Assembly (NCBI GenBank): GCA_019421315.1
Contig: JAHZFN010000151.1
Span: forward strand, 1 to 6,505
Origin: Peptococcaceae bacterium
Lineage (GTDB): Bacteria > Bacillota > Dehalobacteriia > UBA4068 > UBA4997
DNA: 6,505 nucleotides
Reading direction: 5' to 3'
Shown here: in pieces, positions 6,178 to 6,505 of the stretch
Layout: the number at the start of each line of letters is the position of its first letter
How positions within the stretch are numbered: the first letter of the stretch is position 1
Position numbers and translations under genes: made by a program
Notes under the pieces: generated by a model
Told to the model about the DNA's origin: nothing
Databases searched by the model: none
The model's input: only the letters and a program-made list of their open reading frames with translations

Positions 6178-6505
6178 ATATAAGAGAATATATGAATAAA
6201 CCGTTTTCCTTTTTAATGATGATGTTGATTAAGCTGGCGGCTTTGGCAACTGTGGCGGTTGTCTTGTTCATAGTGGCGTATATTTTGATTAAAGGTGTTC
6301 CCAATATCAATGCAAGCCTTTTTGAATGGGAATACAACACAACCAATGTGTCAATGCTGCCGTCCATTATCAACACCTTGTATATGACTTTGCTGACCTT
6401 GCTGTTTGCGGTGCCAATCGGCATTTTTTCGGCGGTGTTTTTGGTGGAATATGCCAAACGCGGCTCTAAGCTAGTAAAAGTTATCCGCTTGACCACTGAA
6501 ACTCT
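6174..6505 (+). CDS. pstA: Phosphate ABC transporter permease PstA (3' partial)
   Basis: This is the second permease of the Pst importer, cut by the right edge after 110 codons. The ATG at 6174 overlaps the pstC stop (ATGA), a typical translationally coupled junction, with GAGGGGTGGT (6159-6168) as ribosome site. The protein starts MNIREYMNKPFSF, has a first membrane helix at about residues 15-40, an extracytoplasmic stretch (FEWEYNTTN), then SIINTLYMTLLTLLFAVPIGIFSAVFLVEYAK, written here as two parts: SIINTLYMTLLTLL and FAVPIGIFSAVFLVEYAK. That region and the following RLTTET are characteristic of PstA. The EAA loop and the later helices lie beyond the window. pstB and phoU usually follow, which cannot be checked here. 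Confidence 0.93.
   Translation, partial: MNIREYMNKPFSFLMMMLIKLAALATVAVVLFIVAYILIKGVPNINASLFEWEYNTTNVSMLPSIINTLYMTLLTLLFAVPIGIFSAVFLVEYAKRGSKLVKVIRLTTET

Noticed and set aside
1..6505. tRNA or rRNA genes, CRISPR arrays, insertion sequences or phage genes
   Set aside because: No regularly spaced long repeats, transposase motifs or RNA gene signatures were seen; genes fill nearly all of the window.

Overview
The window holds one phosphate-starvation (Pho) module, with every gene on the + strand. In order it contains: the 3' part of a Na+/phosphate cotransporter with a C-terminal PhoU-like region; a PhoB/PhoP-type response regulator; its PhoR-type sensor histidine kinase; an intrinsic terminator; a 453-bp intergenic region with a Pho-box promoter; pstS (phosphate-binding lipoprotein); pstC; and the start of pstA, which runs off the right edge. 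pstB and phoU would be expected just downstream but lie outside the window.

The host is most likely a Firmicute, probably of the Clostridia or a related class. The grounds are moderate G+C coding sequence with very AT-rich intergenic DNA, purine-rich Shine-Dalgarno sites, a lipobox-type PstS, and a PhoR with one extracytoplasmic domain followed by HAMP, PAS, HisKA and HATPase. I cannot name a genus.

Region by region: 2-1309 is the low-affinity Na+/Pi symporter. 1410-2084 and 2150-3811 are the two-component pair, closed by a clean hairpin plus U-tract at 3843-3874. 3875-4264 carries a regulated promoter with a good -10 (4172-4177), no matching -35, and four TTTACA-like hexamers upstream (4111-4161), three of them at an exact 11-bp period. 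4265-5154 is pstS, followed by a stem-loop (5233-5264), then pstC and pstA overlapping by 4 bp.

Two points stand out. First, PstS has a circularly permuted order: the segment that is C-terminal in canonical PstS (REDGSGT...GQQIIEQEGY) comes first, and the canonical N-terminal segment (AGSTSV...TGSSAGI...) comes second. Second, this copy has a one-base frameshift near 4958-4963. It cuts the protein to 243 residues, and the rest of the second half reads on cleanly in the other frame to 5154.

As a circuit: PhoR senses phosphate limitation and phosphorylates the regulator, which binds the Pho boxes and activates pstS-pstC-pstA. The Pst transporter then imports phosphate with high affinity, while the Na+/Pi symporter gives a second route. 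Apart from the permuted and frameshifted PstS, the locus is conventional.
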